Source of the DNA: Terriglobia bacterium
GTDB taxonomy: Bacteria; Acidobacteriota; Terriglobia; Acidiferrales; UBA7541
DNA: 64,000 bases
NCBI GenBank assembly: GCA_020073585.1
Contig: JAIQEV010000008.1
Span: forward strand, 1 to 64,000
Direction of reading: 5' to 3'
Shown in pieces: positions 37,816-48,620 of the stretch; position 1 is the stretch's first letter; the number at the start of each line of letters is the position of its first letter. The position numbers and the translations under genes are program-made. A model generated the notes under the pieces. The model was not told where the DNA came from. It did no database searches and saw only the letters and a list, made by a program, of their open reading frames with translations.

Positions 37816-39006
37816 ATGGCGAAATTCGAGCGCATCTTCTGGATCGTGCTGGACAGCGCGGGGATCGGTCCGCTGCCGGACGCGGGCGAATACGGAGACA
37901 CAGGGCGCAGCACGCTCGGGCACATCGCGGAATCGCGGCCGCTGGCGCTGCCGCATCTGCTGCGCATGGGCCTCGGAAATATCGCGCCGCTGGCGCACCT
38001 GGCGCCGGCCAGCAAGCCGACGGCGGCCTTCGGCAAGGGCGCCACGCATTCCCCGGGAAAAGACACGACCACGGGACACTGGGAGATGGCCGGGGTGTGG
38101 CTGGAGCAGGCGTTTCCGGTCTATCCGCAGGGCTTCCCGCGCGAGCTGATCGCGGAGTTCGAGCGGCAGATCGGGCGGAAAACGATCGGGAACAAGCCGG
38201 CCTCGGGCACGGAGATCCTCAAGGAACTGGGGAACGAGCACGTGCGCACGGGCTTTCCGATCGTGTACACGTCGGGGGACAGCGTATTTCAGATCGCGGC
38301 GCACGAGGAGGTGATCCCCGTGGCCGAGCTGTACCGCATGTGCGAGATCGCGCGGAAGCTGCTGGACGGGCCGCACCGCGTGGGGCGGGTGATCGCGCGG
38401 CCGTTCAGCGGCACGAGCGGGGCGTATGCGCGCACGGCGCGGCGGCACGACTACGCCGTGGACCCGCCGCGGCCGATGCTGCTGGACGTGCTGGCGGAAC
38501 GCGGCGTGGCGGTCTTCGGGGTGGGCAAGATCCACGACATCTATAACGGGCGCGGGGTGGACGACTACGCCGCGACAGCGAGCAACGCCGACGGGATGGA
38601 AAAGCTGGGAGCGGCGCTGCGGGAACGCCCGGCGGGGCTGGTCTTCTGCAACCTGGTGGATTTCGACATGCTCTACGGGCACCGCAAGGATGTCGAAGGC
38701 TTCGCGCGCGCCCTCGAGGAATTCGACCTCTGGCTGGGCGGATTTCTGCAGGGCTTGCGCGGCTCGGACCTGCTGCTGCTGACCGCGGACCACGGCTGCG
38801 ACCCCGATCCGCGCTGGGAGACCACCGACCATTCGCGGGAGTATGTGCCCATCCTGGCCTATTCGCCCGGGGTGGCGGGCGGGGCGGCGCTGGGAACGCG
38901 GGCGACGCTGGCGGACATGGGCCAGAGCGTGGCGGAAAATTTCGGGGGGACGATCGCGCACGGAGTGAGTTTTCTGGGGGAGCTGGGAAGCGAAAAGCGG
39001 GCGTGA
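37816..39006 (+). CDS. deoB: phosphopentomutase DeoB
   Basis: DeoB interconverts ribose or deoxyribose 1-phosphate and 5-phosphate in nucleoside salvage. The 396-residue alkaline-phosphatase-fold protein has metal and phosphate motifs: WIVLDSAGIGPLPDA near 10, GKDTTTGHWEMAGV near 88 with the catalytic Thr, LVDFDMLYGHRKD near 290 and LTADHGCDPDPRWETTDHSRE near 325. ATG 37816 is preferred; ATG 37789 adds nine residues. It is divergent from the VTT gene. No deoA, deoC or deoD is nearby. Confidence 0.96.
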   Translation: MAKFERIFWIVLDSAGIGPLPDAGEYGDTGRSTLGHIAESRPLALPHLLRMGLGNIAPLAHLAPASKPTAAFGKGATHSPGKDTTTGHWEMAGVWLEQAFPVYPQGFPRELIAEFERQIGRKTIGNKPASGTEILKELGNEHVRTGFPIVYTSGDSVFQIAAHEEVIPVAELYRMCEIARKLLDGPHRVGRVIARPFSGTSGAYARTARRHDYAVDPPRPMLLDVLAERGVAVFGVGKIHDIYNGRGVDDYAATASNADGMEKLGAALRERPAGLVFCNLVDFDMLYGHRKDVEGFARALEEFDLWLGGFLQGLRGSDLLLLTADHGCDPDPRWETTDHSREYVPILAYSPGVAGGAALGTRATLADMGQSVAENFGGTIAHGVSFLGELGSEKRA

Positions 39007-39076
39007 GCGAACACGACCCCGGCGCGCCGGGGCAAAGCATGCCGCGCCCCTGCGGACCAGGGACTACAAAAGTGGA

Positions 39077-40114
39077 CTAGTTGCCGGAGCTGCCCACAGC
39101 GGGGCTGCCGGAGGAGGCGCTGCCGCCGGAGGCCGAGCCGCCGGGAGCATAGTAGCCGTTGCGGGTGCGTGCGCTGAGCTTGCCGTGGCCGCGCGGGGGA
39201 AGCACTTCCACCTGCACGGCGCGGAAGGTGCCGTCGCGCTTGGCATTGCTGGGGTAGTAGGCCAGGGTGTACTGGTTGCGGATGTCGTGGGCCACGTCCT
39301 CGCAAATGTGGTGGACGTCGGCGACGTCTTCCGGGAAGAAGGCCAGGCCGCCGGAAGCCTCGGCGATCTCCTTGAGGGCCTTGCGGGCGCGCTTGGCATT
39401 TTTTTTGCTCTCCTGGCTGAGCAGGCCGATGGTGTAGATGACCACGTCCGTCTGCTGGATTTCGTGGACGGTCTTTTCCAGGGAGTTGCGGCTGGCGTTG
39501 TCTTCGCCGTCGGTGACCACGAGCAGGACCTTCTTGTCCTTGCTGCCCTTCTTGAGGTGGTCGAGCGAGCCGATGAGGGCGTCGTACAGGGCGGTGCTGC
39601 CGCGGGAATCGATGCGCTCGAGGGCCTCCTTGAGGTCGGGGATGCTGCTGGTGAAGTCCTTGTCGAGGTCCAGATAGAAATCGTCGTTGAAGTTGACGAC
39701 GAAGGCTTCGTCCTCGGGGTTGCTGGTCTGCACGAGAGTGACGGCGGCTTCGTTCACGCGGGGGCGCTTGTCGCGCATGCTCCCGCTATTGTCGATGACC
39801 AGGCCCATGCTGACGGGAATATCCTCGCGCTTGAAGACCGAAAGCTTCTGCTGAACCTTGTCCTCGAGGACCCGGAAATTCTCCTCCTTCAAGCCGTCCA
39901 CGAAGCGGCCGCGGTCGTCGAGCACCGAGGTGTGCAGCACCACCAGGTTGACGGTGCGGCGGATGCTGTAGCCTTCCTGCTTCTGCCCGGGCGCAGGAGC
40001 GGCAGCGCCCTGCCCTGGCGGGGGAGGCGGCGCGGACGGGGAGACGGGAAGCTGCGCGCTGGCCGAGACGGCAGAGAACAGCAGCGCCACTAGCGGCGCG
40101 AGAAAAAGGAACAA
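39077..40114 (-). CDS. VWFA-related exported protein (second of pair)
   Basis: A 345-residue protein of the VWFA-related family that is expanded in Acidobacteriota. The MIDAS metal site is LVIDNSGSMRDKRPR, with VVLHTSVLDDRGRFVDGL before it and GLAFFPEDVADV after. The open frame runs to 40273, but that part overlaps the preceding gene and reads as its shadow. TTG 40114 gives FLFLAPLVALLFSAVSASAQ, a signal peptide, 22 bases after the preceding stop; no ATG is available. The tail is Gly/Ser-rich. It is probably a paralogue of its neighbour; the function of this family is not established. Confidence 0.82.
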   Translation of the reverse strand: MFLFLAPLVALLFSAVSASAQLPVSPSAPPPPPGQGAAAPAPGQKQEGYSIRRTVNLVVLHTSVLDDRGRFVDGLKEENFRVLEDKVQQKLSVFKREDIPVSMGLVIDNSGSMRDKRPRVNEAAVTLVQTSNPEDEAFVVNFNDDFYLDLDKDFTSSIPDLKEALERIDSRGSTALYDALIGSLDHLKKGSKDKKVLLVVTDGEDNASRNSLEKTVHEIQQTDVVIYTIGLLSQESKKNAKRARKALKEIAEASGGLAFFPEDVADVHHICEDVAHDIRNQYTLAYYPSNAKRDGTFRAVQVEVLPPRGHGKLSARTRNGYYAPGGSASGGSASSGSPAVGSSGN

Positions 40115-40136
40115 AGCGCTGCGGTGGAACGAGCGC

Positions 40137-41132
40137 TCAGTGGCTGGGCGCGTAGTATCCGGTCCTGGCGAAGACGTTAAGGGGCGGAAGCCCGCGGAGG
40201 GCCCGCAGCTTGACCTTGATCTTGCGCCAGCGCGCGTCGTGAACTTTGTTGCTCGGCCGATATCCCAGAACATATTGGTTGCGCAGCTCCATTCCGATCT
40301 TGGCGGCGATATCCGGAAGCTCGTTCAGATTCTCGACCGCAAAAACGCGGCCTCCGCTCATGTCCGTGACTTCCGAGAGCAGCGAGGGCCCGTTCAACTC
40401 TTCCGGCGTCCGGCCACGATACCCGAGCGGGTCATAGACCCCGATCGCGTAGAGCTGGCAATCGGATTCCTTGACCAGGCGCTTGATATCGCTCTCGCTG
40501 TACCTACTATGATTATCGCCTCCATCGGAGATGATGAGCAAGGCCCGCTTGGCGTTATGTGCACCCCTCACCTCGCTGAGGCCGAGATAGATGGCGTCGA
40601 GAAGAGCGGTGCGGCCTTTGGTGGCGGTGAACATCATGCGTGACTGGAGGTCTTCGATGCTGTTGGTGAAGACGCTGGTGAGCTCGGCGCGCTCGTTGAA
40701 GCTGACCAGAAAGAATTCATCGCGGGGATTGGCGGTCTTGAAAAACTGGATGGCGGCCTCGCGGGACTTGGCCACCTTGTTGGCCATGCTGCCGCTGAGG
40801 TCGAAGATCACCCCGATGGAAATGGGCACATCCTCGGAGGAGAAATGCACGATCTCCTGCTCGACGTTGTCTTCGAAGACCCGGAAATTCTCCGCTTCCA
40901 GGCCGGTGACCAGGCGGCTGTAGGGATCGGTAACGGTGACATTGACCAGGGCCAGGTCCACGTCGATTTTGAGGGCTTGGCCGGGCTTGAGGGCAATTCC
41001 GGGGGTGTCCTTTTTCAGGTCGCCGGACACGGGGCCCTGCTGGGCTTGCGCGGGAAGCAGGGCGAGGCAGGCGAGCAGGAGAAGGCTCGTCAAGAACGAG
41101 GTGCCGCGGAGCAAGGCCGCGCAACGTCTCAT
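40137..41132 (-). CDS. VWFA-related exported protein (first of pair)
   Basis: A 331-residue exported protein: signal peptide to about PAQAQQG, then VNVTVTDPYSRLVTGLEAENFRVFED, typical of the family, and a VWA domain with MIDAS motif VIFDLSGSMANKVAKS. AKRALLIISDGGDNHSRYS is the second metal loop. ATG 41132 has a GGGGAG site; a promoter lies at 41188-41215. The two tandem genes share domain order, and the protein ends NVFARTGYYAPSH like its neighbour's NGYYAPGG. Confidence 0.9.
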   Translation of the reverse strand: MRRCAALLRGTSFLTSLLLLACLALLPAQAQQGPVSGDLKKDTPGIALKPGQALKIDVDLALVNVTVTDPYSRLVTGLEAENFRVFEDNVEQEIVHFSSEDVPISIGVIFDLSGSMANKVAKSREAAIQFFKTANPRDEFFLVSFNERAELTSVFTNSIEDLQSRMMFTATKGRTALLDAIYLGLSEVRGAHNAKRALLIISDGGDNHSRYSESDIKRLVKESDCQLYAIGVYDPLGYRGRTPEELNGPSLLSEVTDMSGGRVFAVENLNELPDIAAKIGMELRNQYVLGYRPSNKVHDARWRKIKVKLRALRGLPPLNVFARTGYYAPSH

Positions 41133-41187
41133 GACTCCCCCACGGTCTCCGCACCGAGACACGTGCGCAGACCAGCGCAACAATATA

Positions 41188-41215
41188 ATTCTACCATTCG
41201 TCCCGAAGGAAGCAA
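41188..41215 (-). promoter_or_regulatory. promoter for the VWA gene pair
   Basis: On the minus strand TTGCTT (41215-41210), 16 bases, then TAGAAT (41193-41188), about 50 bases before ATG 41132. On the plus strand TATAAT at 41184-41189 overlaps it and could serve kdsB, but its -35 is poor. Confidence 0.5.
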
Positions 41216-41295
41216 GGCCATCCCCGCAGGCGGACTTCGGAGTGTGTTAGCATCGGCGCTGGCGCGGGAAAAAAGCGAGTGGAGCGGCGTTGCTT

Positions 41296-42051
41296 ATGGA
41301 CAGTCCCCGGGTAGTGGTGGTGATTCCGGCGCGGTACGCGGCGCTGCGGCTGCCCGGCAAGCCGCTGGTGGCGCTGGCGGGCAAGCCGATGATCCAGCGG
41401 GTGTGGGAGCGGGCGCGGCTGGCGCAGCGGGTCTCCCGGGTGATTGTGGCCACCGACGACGAGCGCATCCGGAAAGCGGTGGAGGATTTCGGCGGGGAGG
41501 CGCGGATGACCCGCGCGGATCACCGCTCCGGGACGGAGCGCATCGCGGAGGTCGCGGCGCACGTGGAGGGCGACGTCTTTGTGAACGTGCAGGGGGACGA
41601 GCCACTGCTGGACCCCGCTTCGGTGGATGCGGCGGTGGCGGCGCTGCTGGAAGAGCCGGCCGCGGCCATCGCCACGGTGGCCACGCCGGTGAAAGTGGCG
41701 GCCGACATCATGGACCCCAACGTGGTGAAGACGGTGCTGGATTTCGACGGCAACGCCCTCTATTTTTCGCGCGCGCCGATTCCCTGGGTGCGCGACGAAC
41801 AGCACCGCGTGCACGCACGGCACCTGAAGCATCTTGGACTGTACGTTTTCCAGCGCGCGGCCTTGCTCGAGTTCCCTACCCTGCCGCAGGGCGATCTGGA
41901 GCGAGTCGAGCAACTGGAACAGTTGCGTTGGATGGAGAACGGCTGGAAGATCCGCGTGGCGGAAGTGCCTACGGACTCGGTGAGCGTGGACGTGCCGGAA
42001 GACGTGGCGCGAGTGGAAAAGCTGCTCGCCGGCGAAAACCACCCGGCCTGA
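41296..42051 (+). CDS. kdsB: CMP-Kdo synthetase KdsB
   Basis: KdsB activates Kdo with CTP to CMP-Kdo for lipid A-core assembly. The 251-residue nucleotidyltransferase starts MDSPRVVVVIPARYAALRLPGKPL, with CTP-binding GKPMIQRVW, and has ADHRSGTERIAEV near 78 and VNVQGDEPLLDP near 97. ATG 41296 is preferred over TTG 41290. The other three Kdo genes plus pyrG lie 2.3 kb downstream on the same strand, separated by two minus-strand genes. Confidence 0.95.
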   Translation: MDSPRVVVVIPARYAALRLPGKPLVALAGKPMIQRVWERARLAQRVSRVIVATDDERIRKAVEDFGGEARMTRADHRSGTERIAEVAAHVEGDVFVNVQGDEPLLDPASVDAAVAALLEEPAAAIATVATPVKVAADIMDPNVVKTVLDFDGNALYFSRAPIPWVRDEQHRVHARHLKHLGLYVFQRAALLEFPTLPQGDLERVEQLEQLRWMENGWKIRVAEVPTDSVSVDVPEDVARVEKLLAGENHPA

Positions 42052-42087
42052 CTGGCCCGGGCGGCTCGATTCCCTCATGTATCGCGC

Positions 42088-43629
42088 TCAGGGCTGGCGC
42101 GCGTTCGCGCCCACGATGACGCGATTGCCATCCACACCCACCAGGAACACGGTATTCGCATCCACGACGTAGGCCGCGAAGTTGAACGTCGCGGGAGGAT
42201 TAGGCGGCGCGTTCGTGGTCACCGTGAAAGTGTTCCTGCCGGCCGGGTTGGAGCCGAGGGCCAGTGTTCCGGCAATTGGAAAATTGAAGAACTGCTTCCC
42301 CGTAGCGAACTCGTTGGCGTCCAGTGTGCCGCTGGCATTGCTGCCGGAGGCGGATGTCAGCTTCAACTGCCCGGTGAAGTCCTCCTCGTCGCTGCGCACG
42401 CCGCTCCACACGAAGGCGTAATTCCCCGCCAGTGCGGCGGAGGTGATCGGGCTGGACGTTTGCCCCAGGAATGAGCCGTCGCTGGTGATCTGGGAGTCGG
42501 TTTCCTGGAAGACGGCCTGCGCCGGCGAAAGCAGATAAAAAATAAAGGAAAAGGTTCCGGCGCTGGAGTCGGTCCACGTGGCCGTGCCGCCGCCCAAGCC
42601 GTTGGCGTCCACCGTATAGCTTCCGGTGACCGTGCCTCCCGAAGTCGGCAGAGAAGTGCGCAGGCCATTGTTGTTCTCATCGAGAACGACCGAGGTCAGG
42701 TTGCCGCCGCCGTCCGCGGTGAAACGCCCGGCGGTGGCCAGCGGCCCGCTCGTGCTCGAGCCGCCCATCAGGAACGCAAAGCTGCCGTTCAGCGATGTGG
42801 CGCTGAAGGTCATATTCTGCTGCGCCTGGGCGTCGCCCACATACGCCGCGGGGAAATCCGTTCCCATGCATTTCACGCGCGTGCCATCCACGATGTAGAA
42901 GGTGAAATTGTGCCCGGCAAAGTTGGCGGTGCCGCGGCCGGACTGCGCATAGGAGGGATCCAGTTGGTAGAAAGCGCCGGCCGGAAAGAGCTGCTGCCCG
43001 GAGAGCGTGCCCGCTTCGTTGGAGTCATACAAGCCGTTCTGCACGCCCCCCGCGCCATCGGCGGTGAAGCGGCCGATGATGGATTGCGGGTTCAGGGCGC
43101 TGCTGATGCCGGAGAAATCGAAGACGTAGCCTCCGGCGATCTGCGTGACGGAAAAGGCCGCGGGATTCTGGAGCTGGAGCGCGCCGCTGGCCGTCGCCGC
43201 ACTGTCCGTCTGAATGAGGAAGCCCTGCGCGGGAGAAGCCAGCGCGATGCTGTAGCTGGTGACGCCCGTGCTGTTCGAGAGGCTGAGGGTGCCGCGGCCG
43301 TCCGCCTGGATCGAATAGCTGCCGCCCGTGAACGGCAGGGTCAGCACCCCGCTGCAAACATTGACGTCCTCGACGCCGCCGGTGATGTGGCCATTCCCAT
43401 CCGCGGTGATGCTCCCGACGCGCGCGAAGAGGCTGCCCGTGCTTCCGCACAACTCCCGCCCGGTCATGGAAAAGGCGTACTGTCCCTTCAAGCTGGCGTT
43501 CGTGAAATTCCCGGCGGGCGGAGGGGGCACGAAAATCGTGCCGCTGCCGCTCCCCCCATTGCAAGCCGCGGCGAAGGATGCGGCGAGGAGCGCCACGAGG
43601 AGAACCGCGCGCTTGCGCCGCGGAGTCAC
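42088..43629 (-). CDS. exported lipoprotein with repeated beta segments
   Basis: A 513-residue protein with a lipobox-like AASFAAACNGG at about 16-26. The body has four or five repeats of a pattern such as LKGQYAFSMTG...GSITADGNGHITGGVEDVN, LNGSFAFLMGGSS...GRFTADGGGNLTSVVLDENN and LAGNYAFVWSG. This family is common in Acidobacteriota and has no known function; a surface adhesin or beta-propeller-like fold is possible. The GTG start overlaps the upstream stop (GTGA). It converges on kdsB. Confidence 0.8.
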   Translation of the reverse strand: MTPRRKRAVLLVALLAASFAAACNGGSGSGTIFVPPPPAGNFTNASLKGQYAFSMTGRELCGSTGSLFARVGSITADGNGHITGGVEDVNVCSGVLTLPFTGGSYSIQADGRGTLSLSNSTGVTSYSIALASPAQGFLIQTDSAATASGALQLQNPAAFSVTQIAGGYVFDFSGISSALNPQSIIGRFTADGAGGVQNGLYDSNEAGTLSGQQLFPAGAFYQLDPSYAQSGRGTANFAGHNFTFYIVDGTRVKCMGTDFPAAYVGDAQAQQNMTFSATSLNGSFAFLMGGSSTSGPLATAGRFTADGGGNLTSVVLDENNNGLRTSLPTSGGTVTGSYTVDANGLGGGTATWTDSSAGTFSFIFYLLSPAQAVFQETDSQITSDGSFLGQTSSPITSAALAGNYAFVWSGVRSDEEDFTGQLKLTSASGSNASGTLDANEFATGKQFFNFPIAGTLALGSNPAGRNTFTVTTNAPPNPPATFNFAAYVVDANTVFLVGVDGNRVIVGANARQP

Positions 43630-44099
43630 CGGGCACCTGCCTGCGGCTGCGTCTTCGGCGCGCCCGAGGCGCGGGCGCCGGCCAGCCCGAGCGGCGCGCC
43701 CTGCGCGGTGCGCAGCACCAGCGCCTGCCCGCCCTTCTGGATCACCCGCGCGAGAAAGACGCTGCCCTGCCGCGTGCTGGATTGCACGCCGGCGATCCGC
43801 ACCACGTCACCGCTGGCCAGGGAAAAGTGATTGGCCTGGAGATAGGAAGCCGCACCGAGAGGAACGTCCACTGCGCCGCCGGCCGTCTGCAGAACCACGT
43901 GGGCGCCCAGGGGCGGCGTCGTGGCCGACGCCGTATAGCGCAAGACCTGGCCTTCGAGCACGATCTCCCGCGCGGCGTTCCCGGCCAGGCCGCGCGGCGG
44001 GGCCTGCGGCCGCTGCGCCAACTGCTGCGCGCGAGGCGCGCCGCCCAGAAACAGCACAATGCCCGCCAGAATTGCGGCTCTGCGGATGGAACGTTTCAT
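43626..44099 (-). CDS. exported protein of unknown function
   Basis: A 157-residue protein with a signal peptide (MKRSIRRAAILAGIVLFLGGAPRAQQ). The mature part contains REIVLEGQVLRYTASATTPPLGAHVVL and GDVVRIAGVQSSTRQGSVFLARVIQKGG, suggesting a small OB-like or beta-barrel domain. ATG 44099 follows a GGGGG site. Its stop overlaps the next gene's GTG, so both proteins are made from one message and may act together at the cell surface. Confidence 0.72.
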   Translation of the reverse strand: MKRSIRRAAILAGIVLFLGGAPRAQQLAQRPQAPPRGLAGNAAREIVLEGQVLRYTASATTPPLGAHVVLQTAGGAVDVPLGAASYLQANHFSLASGDVVRIAGVQSSTRQGSVFLARVIQKGGQALVLRTAQGAPLGLAGARASGAPKTQPQAGAR

Positions 44100-44276
44100 G
44101 ACATCCCCCTGCCTTGGCGGCTGCGACGTGTGTCTTGACGGACCGCACTGCGCCGCAACCCGCCGGCCATGCGCCGGCACACTGGCAGACCACTCACTGT
44201 TATTAGAAACACCGCGGCGAGCGAAAGGTTGCAAGAATTCCCGGCGGCGCGCCGTGCGGAAACGGAAAGAGCGCAT

Positions 44277-44305
44277 TTGACAGACCGAGGAGTTGTGGCC
44301 ATAAT
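44277..44305 (+). promoter_or_regulatory. consensus sigma70 promoter for pyrG-kds
   Basis: Perfect TTGACA (44277-44282), a 17-base spacer and CATAAT (44300-44305). Transcription should start near 44312 and leave about 65 bases before the pyrG ATG. This is the best promoter match in the window. Confidence 0.8.
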
Positions 44306-44335
44306 ACGGCGTACTGCCACTCCCTTGGAGGTTAG

Positions 44336-46048
<1,713 letters not shown>

Positions 46049-46108
46049 ACCGCCGGAAACGTTTGTACCCGTTGCAAAACCCGCGCGGTCTGCGTAGCCT
46101 TTGAGGCC

Positions 46109-46948
46109 ATGACCCCCGTGCACGAGATCGCGCTCGGCTCGCTCCGCCTCGGCGGCGGCCATCCCCTGTTTCTGATCGCTGGGCCGTGCGTCATCGAAAG
46201 CGAAGCGCACACCCGGCGCATGGCGGAAGAGGTGGCGCGCATCGCCGGGGAGTGCGGCGTTCCGCTGATCTTCAAGGCTTCCTACGACAAGGCCAACCGC
46301 TCGTCGGGAAAATCCTATCGCGGGCCGGGGCTGCAGGAGGGCCTGCGCATCCTCGGCAAGATCAAGAGCGACCTGCGCCTGCCCATCCTCACCGACATTC
46401 ACGAGAGCGCGCACGCGGCGCCCGCCGCGGAAGTCTGCGACATCCTGCAAATTCCGGCGTTTCTGGCGCGGCAGACCGACCTGCTGGTAGCCGCGGCCAA
46501 GACCGGGCGGATCGTCAATGTGAAGAAGGCGCAGTTTCTTTCGCCGTGGGAGATGGGCAACGTGGTGGAGAAGATCGCCGGGGCCGGCAACCGGAAAATC
46601 ATGCTGACCGAGCGCGGGGCTTCGTTCGGCTACCAGAACCTGGTGGTGGATATGCGCGCGTTTCCGATCCTGCGCAAACTGGGCTATCCGGTGGTGTTCG
46701 ACGTAACCCACTCGGTGCAGATACCCGGCGGGCAGGGCCACGCCAGCGGCGGGCAGCCGGAGTTCATCGAGCCGCTGGCGCGCGCGGGGGTTGCCGCGGG
46801 CGTGGACGGGGTGTTCCTGGAAGTGCACGACAATCCGGCGCAGGCGCTCTCTGACGGCGCGAATGCTTTGCCGCTGGCGCAGCTCCCTGCCCTGCTGGCG
46901 CGGCTCAAGGAACTTTCCACGCTGGTGCGGCGCTGGGGTGCGCTATGA
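46109..46948 (+). CDS. kdsA: Kdo-8-phosphate synthase KdsA
   Basis: KdsA condenses phosphoenolpyruvate with arabinose 5-phosphate. The 279 residues carry [32 protein letters not shown] near 54, the phosphate-binding [11 protein letters not shown] and [19 protein letters not shown] near 170, then [13 protein letters not shown] near 200. Length matches the family. It is 60 bases after pyrG and overlaps kdsD by 4 bases. Confidence 0.97.
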   Translation: MTPVHEIALGSLRLGGGHPLFLIAGPCVIESEAHTRRMAEEVARIAGECGVPLIFKASYDKANRSSGKSYRGPGLQEGLRILGKIKSDLRLPILTDIHESAHAAPAAEVCDILQIPAFLARQTDLLVAAAKTGRIVNVKKAQFLSPWEMGNVVEKIAGAGNRKIMLTERGASFGYQNLVVDMRAFPILRKLGYPVVFDVTHSVQIPGGQGHASGGQPEFIEPLARAGVAAGVDGVFLEVHDNPAQALSDGANALPLAQLPALLARLKELSTLVRRWGAL

Positions 46949-47904
46949 GCCTGGAAACCGCACGGCGCGTGCTGCGCATCGAGGCGCAAGCCATCCAGGA
47001 CGTCCTGGGCCGGCTGGACGATAGCTTCGAGAAGGCCGTGGCGCTGTTCTTCAACTGCCGCGGGCGGGTCGTGGTCAGCGGCATGGGCAAGTCCGGGCTG
47101 ATCGGGCGGAAGATTTCCGCGACGCTCTCCAGCACGGGCACGCCGTCGCTGTTCCTGCACCCCGCGGAAGCGATGCACGGGGACCTGGGAATGCTGGCGC
47201 GGGGCGACGCCATGCTGGCGATCTCCTACGGCGGGGAAACCGAAGAGCTGGTGGGGCTGCTGGAGACCCTGAAGCGGCTGGAGATGAAGCTGGTCACGCT
47301 CACCGGGAACGTGCGGTCAACGCTGGCGGGAGCGAGCGACGCGGTGCTGGACTGCAGCGTGCGCGAGGAGGCTTGCTCGCTGAACCTGGCGCCGACCGCG
47401 AGCACCACGGTGGCGATGGCGGTGGGGGACGCGCTGGCCGTGTCGCTTCTGGAGCGGCGCGGATTCAGCCCCGACGATTTCGCGGCGCTGCATCCCGGGG
47501 GCCGGCTGGGCAAGAAGCTGCTGCGGGTGGAGCACCTGATGCACGGCGGGATGGAACTGCCGCGCGTGGCGCGCGATGCGCGCATGCCGGACGTCATCTA
47601 CGAAATGAGCAAGAAGGGCCTGGGCATGACCACGGTGGTCGAAGCGGACGGGCGGCTGGCCGGGGTGGTGACCGACGGCGATCTGCGGCGGCTGATGGCC
47701 ACGCAGAAGAGCGCGGTGCTGGAGATGACCGCGGGGGCGTGCATGACCAGCAACCCGCAGACCATCGGGCCGCTGGCGCTGGCCAGCGAAGCGCTGAACG
47801 TGATGGAGAAGCGCAAGATTACGGCGGTGGTGGTGGTGGACGACACGCACAAGGTGCTCGGAGTGGTGCACCTGCACGATCTGTGGACGCTGGAGCTGAT
47901 CTAG
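46945..47904 (+). CDS. kdsD: arabinose-5-phosphate isomerase KdsD
   Basis: KdsD converts ribulose 5-phosphate to arabinose 5-phosphate, the first step of Kdo synthesis. The 319-residue protein has a SIS domain ([20 protein letters not shown] near 50; [15 protein letters not shown] near 93; [12 protein letters not shown] near 180) followed by two CBS domains (about 200-319). This is the KdsD/KpsF layout. Its ATG overlaps the kdsA stop (ATGA). Confidence 0.95.
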   Translation: MSLETARRVLRIEAQAIQDVLGRLDDSFEKAVALFFNCRGRVVVSGMGKSGLIGRKISATLSSTGTPSLFLHPAEAMHGDLGMLARGDAMLAISYGGETEELVGLLETLKRLEMKLVTLTGNVRSTLAGASDAVLDCSVREEACSLNLAPTASTTVAMAVGDALAVSLLERRGFSPDDFAALHPGGRLGKKLLRVEHLMHGGMELPRVARDARMPDVIYEMSKKGLGMTTVVEADGRLAGVVTDGDLRRLMATQKSAVLEMTAGACMTSNPQTIGPLALASEALNVMEKRKITAVVVVDDTHKVLGVVHLHDLWTLELI

Positions 47905-47949
47905 GAAACAGAGATAACCCACAGGGCACGGAGAAACGAGGAGAAGACT

Positions 47950-48516
47950 TTGGCGCGCGGGGCGAAGAAGATTCCGGCGAAGCTGGCAAAGCGGGCGAAA
48001 CAGATTCAAGTGCTGCTGATGGACGTGGACGGAACGCTGGCGCGCGGGGTCTGGCTGCTCTCGCGGCCGGACGGGACGGCGGTGGAGCTGAAGGCCTTCG
48101 ATCCGCACGACGGGCAGGGGCTGACGCTGGCGCGCACCGCCGGCCTGCGCACCGGGCTGATCACCGGCCGGGAAAGCCCCGCGGTGACGCGCCGCGCGCG
48201 GGAGATGAACATGGAGTTCGTCTACCAGAAGCAGGTGCACAAGACCGCCTGCTACGAGGAGATCCTGCAAAAGGCCGGGGTCACGGACGCCGCCGTGGCC
48301 TACGTCGGCGACGACCTGCCGGATATTCCGCTGCTGAAGCGCGTGGGGCTGGCGGTGGCCGTGGGCGACGCCGCGGCGGAGGTCAAGCGCATCGCGCATT
48401 TCGTGACCAAAGCGCGCGGCGGCGAAGGGGCCATTCGCGAGGCGGTGGAATTGATTTTGAAGTCCCAGGGGAAATGGGAAGGCATGATTGACAAGGCGCG
48501 TGCGGCGCCGTATTGA
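47950..48516 (+). CDS. kdsC: Kdo-8-phosphate phosphatase KdsC
   Basis: A 188-residue HAD phosphatase that releases Kdo from Kdo-8-phosphate. Motif I is LLMDVDGTLARG, motif II LITGRES, motif III lysine in QKQVHKTACYEE and motif IV YVGDDLPDIPLL. It lacks a cap domain, as KdsC does. The TTG start at 47950 is backed by GAGGAG 6 bases upstream. The N-terminus is Lys/Arg-rich and slightly longer than usual. It completes the Kdo set with kdsA, kdsD and kdsB. Confidence 0.93.
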   Translation: MARGAKKIPAKLAKRAKQIQVLLMDVDGTLARGVWLLSRPDGTAVELKAFDPHDGQGLTLARTAGLRTGLITGRESPAVTRRAREMNMEFVYQKQVHKTACYEEILQKAGVTDAAVAYVGDDLPDIPLLKRVGLAVAVGDAAAEVKRIAHFVTKARGGEGAIREAVELILKSQGKWEGMIDKARAAPY

Positions 48517-48620
48517 AAATCACAGCGAAATTCCTCGCCCGCCGGCAACGCGGGCCAAGCGGCGGGCGGCGGGCGGCGGAGCAGAATCCGCTTGCGAGCC
48601 GCGCAACTACGGAGCATCCA

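Noticed and set aside
48488-48516. A promoter inside the kdsC end for the SDR gene
   Set aside because: TTGACA is followed at 17 bases by TATTGA, only three matches to the -10, and it lies in coding sequence.
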